This document shows, one piece after another, positions 16,165 to 23,269 of a DNA stretch of 64,000 nucleotides. The notes beneath the pieces were generated by a model. The model made no database searches, was not told the origin of the DNA, and saw only the letters and a program-made list of their open reading frames with translations. Position 1 is the first letter of the stretch, and the number at the start of each line of letters is the position of its first letter. The position numbers were made by a program, and so were the translations under genes. The stretch lies in contig NZ_CP075184.1 of the NCBI RefSeq assembly GCF_020510705.1, positions 930,001 to 994,000 of the forward strand. The letters run 5' to 3'. This stretch comes from Acidovorax radicis. Lineage in GTDB: Bacteria > Pseudomonadota > Gammaproteobacteria > Burkholderiales > Burkholderiaceae_C.

Positions 16165-16940
16165 CCTGTTAACCCGTTCTTTTCGTTGTGGGCCGCTTCC
16201 AGCAGGCCCATGATCGGTTGAAGGCGCACCTGCATTTCTGCCAGCAGCAACGCCTGTGAATCCTGCTCGAACGCCCACAGCCAGCCGCCCGCTTTGCGCC
16301 ATCGTTGCGGTTCATCGGCTTGCCCGGAGCGCTCCAGTGCTTGCTCATGCTCGCTGCGCCGGGCCGCGAGGCGTTTTTCCAATTGGGTCGGCAGCAATGC
16401 CCACAGCCGCTGCTCGCGTTCGCCCAGCAGCTGTTCCATGACCGCATCCAGCGCCGCCAGTTGCCTGAGTGTGTGGCTACCCCTGGAGAGGCAGGCGCGT
16501 ATCTGCGTGCGCAGACCATTCAGTTTGATCTCCATCTGCTTTTGCAAGGCGAGATAACGCGGCGCGAGCGCCGCAAAATCAGCCCCTGCGCTGGGATCGG
16601 GCTCTGCAATGGGAGTGTTGTCGGCCCGTTCACGCACCGGCCGCAGCGGCGTGGCAGGGGCTCGAATGAGGTCCATCACTTCGGCCCTGGTCGATTGAAA
16701 CGCCTTGTCGAGTAACTGCACGTCTGGCATGCCGCCCAGGCCTGGCCGAGCCACTGGCAGCGATTCGATGGCGTGTAACGCCCGGCTGAGCTTGACCGCG
16801 CCGACCGTTCCCAGCCAATGGCCCAGTTGCTCGGCCGTGTCGAACGGCTGCGCACGGGCACGCTCCGCCTCGTTCCACTGCTGAAGCAGAGCCACAAGTC
16901 GTGTGCTGTTGAGAGAAGAGGAGGAGTGGTGCAGGGACAT
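16161..16940 (-). CDS. DUF3348-type protein, first gene of motor-like operon
   Basis: Uncharacterised 259-residue protein that I recognise as DUF3348-like from its opening (STRLVALLQQW, then QLGHWLGTVGAVKLSRAL). The second half is helical, with many Arg, Gln and Glu residues. It has no signal peptide or membrane helix, so it is probably cytoplasmic. The ATG at 16940 is chosen; an in-frame start at 17015 would add a stretch unlike the family start, and neither has a clear ribosome-binding site. Its stop overlaps the start of the channel gene as ATGA. It is the promoter-proximal gene of the four-gene block. Confidence 0.78.
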   Translation of the reverse strand: MSLHHSSSSLNSTRLVALLQQWNEAERARAQPFDTAEQLGHWLGTVGAVKLSRALHAIESLPVARPGLGGMPDVQLLDKAFQSTRAEVMDLIRAPATPLRPVRERADNTPIAEPDPSAGADFAALAPRYLALQKQMEIKLNGLRTQIRACLSRGSHTLRQLAALDAVMEQLLGEREQRLWALLPTQLEKRLAARRSEHEQALERSGQADEPQRWRKAGGWLWAFEQDSQALLLAEMQVRLQPIMGLLEAAHNEKNGLTG

Positions 16941-17510
16941 CCCGTTGGGGCCAATGACAGCCTTGTGTCGCACCTCGTAAAGGGTGAACCAGGGGCAATA
17001 GGCCCCGACAGGCAAAGCCCGCTATTTTCGCAGGAATGCCGGGGTGAACCGGCTGGCTACAGGTGCGTTGCAGTTGTTACAGCTGCGGCAGAGGGCAGTG
17101 CTGCGTGCGTGACAGACCAGGAGTGCGCATCGTGCGCTACCGGCGCCCGATGTTCGCGGCATGAAGTGATGGTGTGCGGGCACCGTCTGGCATGGTCATG
17201 GCGTGGGGCTCGCGCTGCAGACGCCGCATGCGATGGAGCCATGGATTGTCAGGCGTGGCGTTGTGCCGGACATCAGGTCGGGGCCACGCGACCGGTCATC
17301 GCTGATGACTGTGGACAGGTGGCCTGCAAAGCGCCAGGGGCCCCGGCGCCAAGGTGGTGAACACGCAGAGCGCGCGGCCCGGGGGCAGACCTCTTCGTGC
17401 CGTCACACCGTGCAGACGCTGTGGGGGCACTTGATGCGCCCCCACAGCGTCTGGTCATCCGCCCTTCACGCACAGGCTGCGAACGACGAGGCCAGGTGCC
17501 GGCCGGGCAA
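16941..17510. other. Intergenic region upstream of motor-like operon
   Basis: 570 bases between the operon start and the end of the HU-like gene. It holds a perfect 16-bp inverted repeat at 17413-17453. I see no convincing gene on either strand. The operon promoter should lie at its left end, but no clear -35/-10 pair is evident. Confidence 0.5.
17413..17453 (-). terminator. Perfect 16-bp hairpin downstream of HU-like gene
   Basis: CAGACGCTGTGGGGGC (17413-17428) is exactly complementary to GCCCCCACAGCGTCTG (17438-17453), with a 9-base loop. It lies 58 bases past the HU-like stop on the minus strand. No T-run follows, so it may act as a terminator with Rho or as a 3'-end stabiliser. Confidence 0.6.
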
Positions 17511-18011
17511 TCAGGCCGTGGCGTCCTTGAGCTTCTTGAGCGCACGGGTCTTGATCTTGACCGATGCGGGCTTTGCAGGGAACCAGCGCTCTTCGCCCGT
17601 GAAAGGGTCTTTGCCGAAGCGCTTTTTCTTGGCCGGGACTTGTTGCAGGCCGATCTTCAGCACGCCAGGCAGCGTGAATTCGCCAGAACCCTTTTTGTGC
17701 ACCGACGCCAGGATGGCGGCTTCGAGCGAGGCCAGAACGGCCTTGGCGGCCTTGGGATCGACACCCGATTGTTCAGCCAGATGCGCAATCAGTGCGGTTT
17801 TGTTGAAAGCCGTCTTGATGGGCTTCAGTGCTGCGGGTGTGGCAGCGACGGGCTTGGCGGCAGCTGCCGGAGCCTTTTTGGCGGCTGGTGCAGCCTTCTT
17901 TGCTGCGGGCGCAGCCTTTTTGGCGACGGGTGCGGCCTTCTTGGCTGCAGGCGCTGCGGCCTTGTTGACGACCTTCTTTGCGGGGGCCGGGGTTTTCTTT
18001 GCAGTTGCCAT
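17511..18011 (-). CDS. HU-family DNA-binding protein with H1-like lysine/alanine tail
   Basis: A 166-residue nucleoid protein. Residues 1-65 are a low-complexity AAPAKKA-type tail like eukaryotic or bacterial histone H1. Residues 66-165 are an HU/IHF-type domain: FNKTALIAHLAEQSGV, GSGEFTLPGVLKIGL and then KDPFTGE, where canonical HU has the DNA-clasping arm motif. HU proteins are usually about 90 residues, so the tail is an accretion that should add non-specific DNA binding. It is monocistronic. A second, HU-less lysine/alanine protein is encoded at 51426-52043. Confidence 0.9.
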   Translation of the reverse strand: MATAKKTPAPAKKVVNKAAAPAAKKAAPVAKKAAPAAKKAAPAAKKAPAAAAKPVAATPAALKPIKTAFNKTALIAHLAEQSGVDPKAAKAVLASLEAAILASVHKKGSGEFTLPGVLKIGLQQVPAKKKRFGKDPFTGEERWFPAKPASVKIKTRALKKLKDATA

Positions 18012-18265
18012 GATGATGGAAGTTTCTTAGTTATTCAGAGTTGCTGGGTGCCCGCTCGAATTGTCGAGAGGGGCGACCGATTCTAGGGGCGATGCCGCGA
18101 AGAGCCTATAGCCCACGTCCTACGCGCTGCGGGCGCTTGCACAAACGCGGGGTATCGAGCATTGAAACAGGCAGATGCAACGGCACCGGATTCTCGCTGG
18201 CCGCCGGTGCGTCGGCTGGGCGATGGCCTCTGCGCCGCACGGCGGGATGCGCCGCTGCAGCAGGG

Positions 18266-18913
18266 TCACACGGCCGCGTGCGCCATCACACTCAGCACTG
18301 CAAAAACGTGGCATGTGGTGCCTGCGGCCACGCACGCATGCCACACCGCATGCGCATAGCGAACCCCTGCGTCCAGCGCGAAGAAGGCCACCCCCACCGT
18401 GTACGCCGCTCCACCAATGATCAGCCACGCGGCACCCAGCGGTGGCATGGGTTGGATCAGTGGCAGCGCCGCGCCCAGCACCAGCCAGCCCATGGCGATA
18501 TACAGGGCTGTAGACCACCGCGTGGAAGGGGTCCGCGCGAGCGCCTTCGTCACAAAACCCGCCGCTGCAGCGGCCCACACCAGCGATAGCGCCACCACAC
18601 TCTGCGAGGAAGCGGGCTGGCTGAGGGCAAAAGGCGTGTAGCTGCCAGCAATAAATAGGTAGATGGCTGCGTGGTCGAGCTTCAAGAACCATTGCTTGGC
18701 CCTGCCGGGCGGCAGCGCGTGGTAGGCCGTTGACGCCCCGTACAGCAGCACCATGGTGGCCGCGAAGATCGCCACACCGGCATATGCCCGGGCGCCAAGG
18801 GGCTGCGCCGACGCCAGCAGCTTGGGTGTCGCCAGGCAGGTGGCCAGCAGCGCCAGGCCGTGGCTGCTGCTGTTGGCGATTTCTTCGCGGGGGTCAGGGT
18901 CGGGTTCGTGCAT
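18266..18913 (-). CDS. Hemolysin III family (PAQR-like) membrane protein
   Basis: Integral membrane protein of 215 residues with about seven hydrophobic helices. Family markers are NSSSHGLALL near the N-terminus, GASTAYHAL, LKLDHAAIYLFIAGSYTPF and a C-terminal HAVWHACVAAGTTCHVFAVL. The histidines and the Asp are conserved in the PAQR/CREST superfamily as a putative metal site. Despite the name, most bacterial members are not proven hemolysins. I start at the ATG at 18913. Neighbours give no functional clue. Confidence 0.9.
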   Translation of the reverse strand: MHEPDPDPREEIANSSSHGLALLATCLATPKLLASAQPLGARAYAGVAIFAATMVLLYGASTAYHALPPGRAKQWFLKLDHAAIYLFIAGSYTPFALSQPASSQSVVALSLVWAAAAAGFVTKALARTPSTRWSTALYIAMGWLVLGAALPLIQPMPPLGAAWLIIGGAAYTVGVAFFALDAGVRYAHAVWHACVAAGTTCHVFAVLSVMAHAAV

Positions 18914-19004
18914 GGCGCACCGGCGGGCGAAGCATGAATGGGGGCGGAGGGTGTGAGCGAATGCGGCGTGCCCTGGCCGGCAGGGCGCATTCGAGGGCAC
19001 GCGC

Positions 19005-19169
19005 TCAGTGGTGCGCTGGTGTCTGGTGCCGCTCGCGCCACAGGTGGTAGCGCGAGCGCTGCAGGGCTACCAGTTCCACCATGCCCCCCGCTGCGGCGCA
19101 TGCCAGCGTGCCGAGCCACAGGGCCCAGCGATAGGTCTCAGTCTTGCGCTGGGGGCGGCGCATCGTCAT
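19005..19169 (-). CDS. Small predicted membrane protein
   Basis: Possible 54-residue protein starting MTMRRPQRKTETYRWALW. It has one hydrophobic helix (WALWLGTLACAAAGGMVELVAL) flanked by Arg/Lys-rich ends. It overlaps the preceding small frame by 32 bases in another frame. I do not recognise a family. The charged-helix-charged layout and the tandem arrangement make it plausible, but neither length nor codon use is decisive. Confidence 0.4.
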   Translation of the reverse strand: MTMRRPQRKTETYRWALWLGTLACAAAGGMVELVALQRSRYHLWRERHQTPAHH

Positions 19170-19269
19170 AGGTCCACCCATAGGTGCGGGGCAGGTCAAA
19201 ACTCAGCCAGGTCCGTTCATCGAACAGATCATCCAGCAGCCGCTGCAATCCGAGCAATTTCCAGAGCAT
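19138..19269 (-). CDS. Small hypothetical protein
   Basis: Possible 43-residue protein starting MLWKLLGLQRLLDDLFDERT, an amphipathic helix, and ending in an acidic, Pro-rich tail (YDDAPPPAQD). Longer in-frame readings to 19521 pass through the region upstream of the peptidase gene and look non-coding. It would be divergent from the M14-type gene and coupled to the small membrane protein that follows. The family is unknown. Confidence 0.4.
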   Translation of the reverse strand: MLWKLLGLQRLLDDLFDERTWLSFDLPRTYGWTYDDAPPPAQD

Positions 19270-19467
19270 GGCGCGCCTCTTGCAAAGGGTTGTGATGGCT
19301 CGCAAGGTAACGCTGTTGTGTGACGGTTTCGCGTCGTTTGGCTGAATCCACACACCTGCGCCCTGGGGGCTATCGGTGCGTGCAGGCCACGGATATCCTT
19401 GTGTCGGGTACGTACCGGTTCGTACCGTCGTGCACCCCGCCTTGCCCTCACCACCCTCATCCTGAAC

Positions 19468-20472
19468 ATGCTTCCCGAGCTTCTGGCGTTGGAGAAAATC
19501 ATAGAGCGGGGTGGGTCCCATCTGCAGGTGCAGGTGGTTCGGCAGGTGTCCATGGCATCAGGGCAGCGCTTTCCCATCTATGCCATCGGTGTGGGCAACC
19601 CGGGGCTGGATGTGCCTGCGGTGGGGTTTTTTGGCGGTGTGCATGGGCTTGAGCGCATCGGGGCCGAGGTGGTGATTGCCTACCTGCAGAACGTGGTCAT
19701 GCGGCTGCAGTGGGACACCACGCTGCACCAGCAGCTGGAGCGCGTGCGGCTGGTCTTCATGCCCATCGTCAACCCAGGGGGCATGTGGTCTGCCACGCGG
19801 GCCAATCCGCGTGGCGTGGACCTGATGCGCAACGCACCGGTGGATGCCGTCGACCGCGTGCCTTTCGGGATCGGCGGGCAACGGGTGAGTGCGGGGCTGC
19901 CCTGGTACCGGGGACGCCAGGGCGATGCCATGGAGGTGGAAAGCCAGGCGCTGTGCGAGGTGGTGACCGCGCAGCTGCTCGCGCGGCCGTTCAGCATTGC
20001 GCTGGACTGCCACTCGGGGTTTGGTATCAAGGACCGGCTGTGGTTCCCGTTTGCGCACACCCGTAAACCCATACCGCACCTGGCAGAGCTGCATGCGCTG
20101 CAAGAAATTTATCTGCAGGCCCACAGCAACCACCAGTACATTTTTGAACCGCAGAGCGCGCAATACCTCGCTCACGGCGACCTGTGGGACCACCTTTATC
20201 TGCAGGCCTGCCAAGCTGTCCCGGCACACACCTTTCTGCCGCTCACGCTGGAGATGGGTTCATGGCTGTGGATCAAGAAGAACCCACGGCAGCTGTTCTC
20301 GCGCAACGGCATCTTCAACCCGCTCATCAACCACCGGCAGCAGCGCGTGTTGCGGCGGCATCTTTCGCTGCTGGACTTCCTGTCGCGTGCGGCGTGCAGC
20401 CACGCGCGCTGGGCGCCGGCGCCAGAGCAGCGTGCACAGCGCCGTGCGGACGCGCTGGCGATCTGGTACTGA
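19468..20472 (+). CDS. M14-type zinc carboxypeptidase family protein
   Basis: A 334-residue protein with the M14 metal signature: His and Glu in GGVHGLERIG (about residue 57), then NPGGMWSATRANPRGVDLMRN, a second His in LDCHSGFGIKD, and a likely catalytic Glu in PLTLEMGSW. These fit a zinc peptidase or amidase of the succinylglutamate desuccinylase/carboxypeptidase superfamily. No signal peptide is visible, so a cytoplasmic role is likely. I start at the ATG at 19468; upstream in-frame sequence is not family-like. The following alpha/beta hydrolase starts 25 bases later. Confidence 0.82.
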   Translation: MLPELLALEKIIERGGSHLQVQVVRQVSMASGQRFPIYAIGVGNPGLDVPAVGFFGGVHGLERIGAEVVIAYLQNVVMRLQWDTTLHQQLERVRLVFMPIVNPGGMWSATRANPRGVDLMRNAPVDAVDRVPFGIGGQRVSAGLPWYRGRQGDAMEVESQALCEVVTAQLLARPFSIALDCHSGFGIKDRLWFPFAHTRKPIPHLAELHALQEIYLQAHSNHQYIFEPQSAQYLAHGDLWDHLYLQACQAVPAHTFLPLTLEMGSWLWIKKNPRQLFSRNGIFNPLINHRQQRVLRRHLSLLDFLSRAACSHARWAPAPEQRAQRRADALAIWY

Positions 20473-20497
20473 GGGCGGACGAAACGTGCCGCCAACC

Positions 20498-21256
20498 ATG
20501 CCCCGCCAATGGATCCTGCTGCGCGGGCTGACCCGCGAGTCCGCGCACTGGGGGGGCTTTGTGGCGCGCCTGCAGCAAGCCTTGCCTGGCGACCGTGTGT
20601 TGGCGCTGGATCTGCCCGGCAATGGCCAGTTTCACGCCCTGCCGTCGCCCCTGTCGGTGCAGGCCATGGTGCAGGCATGCCGCCATGAACTGGCGCTGCG
20701 CGCCATAGCGCCGCCGTATCACCTGCTTGCCATGTCCCTGGGCGCCATGGTCGCTATCGAGTGGGCCCATGCAGCGCCCGATGAGGTGACGGGCTGCGTG
20801 CTCATCAATACCAGCATGCGGCCCTTCAACCCGTTCTATCGCCGCCTGCGTCCTCACAACCTTGCTGCGCTGGCGCAACTGGTGTGGCAATGGCGTGCAG
20901 CAGAGGCGGCAGAACGGATCGTTGTGCGCATGACAAGCCTGCGCGCCCAAGCGTGCAGCCCGGTGGTGGCGCAATGGGTGGCCTTGCGCAGACAGCGGCC
21001 GGTGTCATGGCGCAATGCACTGCGCCAGTTGGTGGCGGCCGCCCGCTACCGCGCACCAGCTGCTGCGCCAGGGGCCCCCACCTTGCTGCTGGGCAGCTGC
21101 CGTGACCGGCTGGTGGCAAGCCAATGCTCGCAGGCCATCGCCAGTGCGTGGGGCAGTCCGCTGCGCATGCATCCCATTGCGGGGCATGACTTGCCGTTGG
21201 ATGACCCGCAATGGGTCGTCCACGAGGTACGGCAGTGGGTGCAATCGTCTGCATGA
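20498..21256 (+). CDS. Alpha/beta hydrolase fold protein
   Basis: A 252-residue hydrolase. The nucleophile elbow is LAMSLGAMVA with Ser80. A candidate acid Asp is in LLLGSCRDRLV and the catalytic His is in IAGHDLPLDDP. The oxyanion region is WILLRGLTRESAHWG, with Arg-Gly replacing the common His-Gly. It is probably cotranscribed with the M14-type gene. The substrate is unknown; the size and fold suit an esterase or a BioH-like enzyme. A longer in-frame start would lie deep inside the upstream gene. Confidence 0.82.
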   Translation: MPRQWILLRGLTRESAHWGGFVARLQQALPGDRVLALDLPGNGQFHALPSPLSVQAMVQACRHELALRAIAPPYHLLAMSLGAMVAIEWAHAAPDEVTGCVLINTSMRPFNPFYRRLRPHNLAALAQLVWQWRAAEAAERIVVRMTSLRAQACSPVVAQWVALRRQRPVSWRNALRQLVAAARYRAPAAAPGAPTLLLGSCRDRLVASQCSQAIASAWGSPLRMHPIAGHDLPLDDPQWVVHEVRQWVQSSA

Positions 21257-21344
21257 AGCGGGCTCGCGCCGAGCGCGGGTGAATCCGCTGCTCGTTCGCG
21301 GCACCGCTCCTGGCAACCAGCGCTGCTGGACTGCTGCGGGTGGG

Positions 21345-22652
21345 TTATTGCTTGAACACCACAGCGTCCAGTTCCATTGCGCGAATCGACGCGGCTGCGG
21401 CATTTGCCGCTGCGCGGCTGTCGTAGGGACCCACGCGCACCCGTATGCGCCGCCCATTGGCGTTGTTCAACTCTTGACGAAAGGCGGGAATCCCTTCGTT
21501 GAGCAGCCGCGCTTGCGCCTTGCGCGCGTTGGCTTCATCGGCGAAAAGCCCCACGTTGATGTAATAGCCCGATGCGGTCCCCACGGTGGCACCCGCCGGC
21601 TGCGCGACCAAGGCTGCCGAGGCTGTGGGGGCGGGCACCTTGCTTTTGGTCGAAGCTGCCGGTCGGCTGGCACCCGCGTGGCGTTGGACGGGGGGGCTGG
21701 TGACTTTTGCGGGGGCGTCTGGTGCCTGGTGGGCGACAGAGGCAGCGCTGCCGGACGTGGCTGATGCCTGCTTGTTCGTGGCACTTTTGTTGGTGGTGGG
21801 TGGTGGTGGCGGGGCAGGGGGCTCGGGCCTCGGTGCTGGTGCTGGTGCTGGTGCTGGTGCTGGCGTGGGCGTGGGCGTGGGCGTGGGCGTGGGCGCCGTT
21901 TCAGCGGCCTCTGGTGCGGCTTCTTTCGTCGGCGCTTCAGGCTCTGCAAGGGCGGCTTGCGGTGCGGCGGGCGCGCTGGTTTCCAAGGCGGCGCTGGCTT
22001 TGACGGCTGCGGCGGCGGAGACAGAGGCTGTTGTAGCGTCTGCCACCGTGACAGCACGTTCCAGGGCCAGGGGTTTTATCCCGGCGGGGGGCAGCATGAG
22101 ATAGACCAGCCCGGCGGCTGCGGCAAGCACGATGTTAATCAGCACCAGGCCCTGCAAACGTTGGCGTGAGCTGGCCTGCTTTTCGAGCAAAACGCAGGCC
22201 TCGGGCACGGTGCGGGACGCGGCCAGCGCGCGGGCAACGCGTTTGCGGATGTCTGCGTACAGGATGGCATCGCCATACAACCCCGGCACGGCAAAGGCCA
22301 TGAGTGCGACGGCACCCAGCACACCCCATTCCACACCCTGAGGCCATTGCAGAAAGGACCGCCCCAGGCCAAACACCAGCAGTGCAAGCCCTTCGGCCGC
22401 AGCCACGTACACGAGCGCGGCGCCCCACAGCTGCCGGAACACCATCCAGTTCAGCGTGAACAGGCAGGCCGCCCAGTTCCAGGTGGTTCTGGTACGACCG
22501 GCGTCGTCAAACCGCTCGAAAATCGCCAGGTAATGGTCGGTGTGGACGGGCCCCAGTGCCAGGCGCGACAACGCGGTCATGGCGTTGTCCGATGTCGAGT
22601 CCAGCGACATGGCCGGGATGATGGAGGCGACAGGGTCCGAGGAGGAAAGCAT
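21345..22652 (-). CDS. SPOR-domain membrane protein (DUF2628-like N-terminus)
   Basis: A 435-residue protein in three parts. Residues about 40-190 contain WNWAACLFTLNWMVFRQLWG and several membrane helices, like DUF2628 proteins. Residues about 200-350 are a low-complexity Ala/Pro/Thr linker with PT and PA dipeptide repeats. The last 80 residues are a SPOR domain (YYINVGLFADEANARKAQAR, then RVRVGPYDSRAAANAAA), which binds denuded septal peptidoglycan. It is probably a cell-division or envelope protein. The linker DNA carries two runs of 6-base repeats. The start at 22652 is not certain; internal ATGs at the MSLDST and MTALSR codons are alternatives. Confidence 0.85.
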   Translation of the reverse strand: MLSSSDPVASIIPAMSLDSTSDNAMTALSRLALGPVHTDHYLAIFERFDDAGRTRTTWNWAACLFTLNWMVFRQLWGAALVYVAAAEGLALLVFGLGRSFLQWPQGVEWGVLGAVALMAFAVPGLYGDAILYADIRKRVARALAASRTVPEACVLLEKQASSRQRLQGLVLINIVLAAAAGLVYLMLPPAGIKPLALERAVTVADATTASVSAAAAVKASAALETSAPAAPQAALAEPEAPTKEAAPEAAETAPTPTPTPTPTPAPAPAPAPAPRPEPPAPPPPPTTNKSATNKQASATSGSAASVAHQAPDAPAKVTSPPVQRHAGASRPAASTKSKVPAPTASAALVAQPAGATVGTASGYYINVGLFADEANARKAQARLLNEGIPAFRQELNNANGRRIRVRVGPYDSRAAANAAAASIRAMELDAVVFKQ

Positions 22653-22799
22653 TGGCAGATTTTGTCATGGGCACAACGCCGTGGCATAGGGCCTGCGGGC
22701 GCGGATGCTCTTCGGGGCTGAAGGGGCACCGCCTTGTTGCACAGCGGGCACAGTCCTTGTCCATGCAGGCCTTGGTGTCTGCCGGGTATTTTGTATAAA

Positions 22800-22849
22800 A
22801 AGTGCCTCTAGCGCTTATTGCATAAGCGCTAACAGCTATGAATAATGAA
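22800..22849 (+). repeat. Dispersed palindromic repeat, copy 3
   Basis: GCCTCTAGCGCTTAT, TGC, then ATAAGCGCTAACAGCTATG and AATAATG. This is the cleanest copy with copy 6: AGCGCTTAT and ATAAGCGCT are exact complements and would form a nine-pair hairpin. Confidence 0.85.
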
Positions 22850-23011
22850 GCGATTCATGCCAGAAGCCTTGCAAAGCACGGCAGCGGGAGTCATCCGCCG
22901 CCCGCTGCTTCGGCATGGACACATCGGCGGTGTGCATCGGCACTTGTGGGTTTCCCCTAGGAGCGCTGTTCAGCGCGCCCCGGTTTGCCTACAGTGCGTG
23001 CAGTCGCTTGT

Positions 23012-23131
23012 GGGTGGAGGCTCTTCTAGCGAATAGTAGTGATGGAACTCGCCGCACGTCTGAAGACGGCGATTTCGACGTACGACATTTATCGAGTGCA
23101 TCACTAGCATTCGCTAGAAGAGCCTGGGTGG
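23012..23131. mobile_element. MITE-like element with 27-bp inverted termini and 6-bp flanking repeats
   Basis: The 27-base ends, 23018-23044 and 23099-23125, are inverted copies with two mismatches (outer part AGGCTCTTCTAGCGAAT / ATTCGCTAGAAGAGCCT). They enclose 54 bases. GGGTGG stands directly outside both ends (23012-23017 and 23126-23131), like a target-site duplication. It contains no coding capacity. The middle can form an extra small hairpin (GTCT-GA-AGAC). This is the anatomy of a non-autonomous transposable element, although a structured RNA or cruciform would look similar. Confidence 0.65.
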
Positions 23132-23269
23132 ATGTTTGAAAGGTCAGAAAATGGGCGTTGCAATCGTGAACGGAGCGCGGTGGTCTTTGGCGCGGCGGGC
23201 TGGGGTTGCCAGCCGATGCGGCCATGCCATCGCTGGGGTCAGCGGTGCGCGAATGCGGGGGCGAACACG

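Larger units (their letters stand above)
22653..23269. other. Gene-free region with repeat and MITE-like element
   Basis: 617 bases between the divergent SPOR and acyl-CoA ligase genes. It holds one dispersed palindromic repeat (22800-22849) and a 108-bp inverted-repeat element (23018-23125). I see no convincing gene; a short Cys-containing minus-strand frame near 22764 is not supported. Confidence 0.5.

Noticed and set aside
12724..16940. Calling the four-gene block a Zorya defence system
   Set aside because: Only the motor pair is comparable. No ZorC, ZorD helicase or ZorE nuclease is adjacent and the neighbourhood is not a defence island.
19407..19426. GGTACG / CGTACC inverted repeat before the M14-type gene
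   Set aside because: Six-base arms are within chance expectation and no regulator matches it.
22664..22764. Short Cys-containing minus-strand frame (starts MDKDCARCATRRC)
   Set aside because: The frame has no stop before running into the SPOR gene in another frame, and shows no ribosome-binding site or family resemblance.
23018..23125. Integron attC site
   Set aside because: The inverted repeat is of similar size, but the core-site sequences (GTTRRRY / RYYYAAC) are absent at the ends and no integron genes are present.
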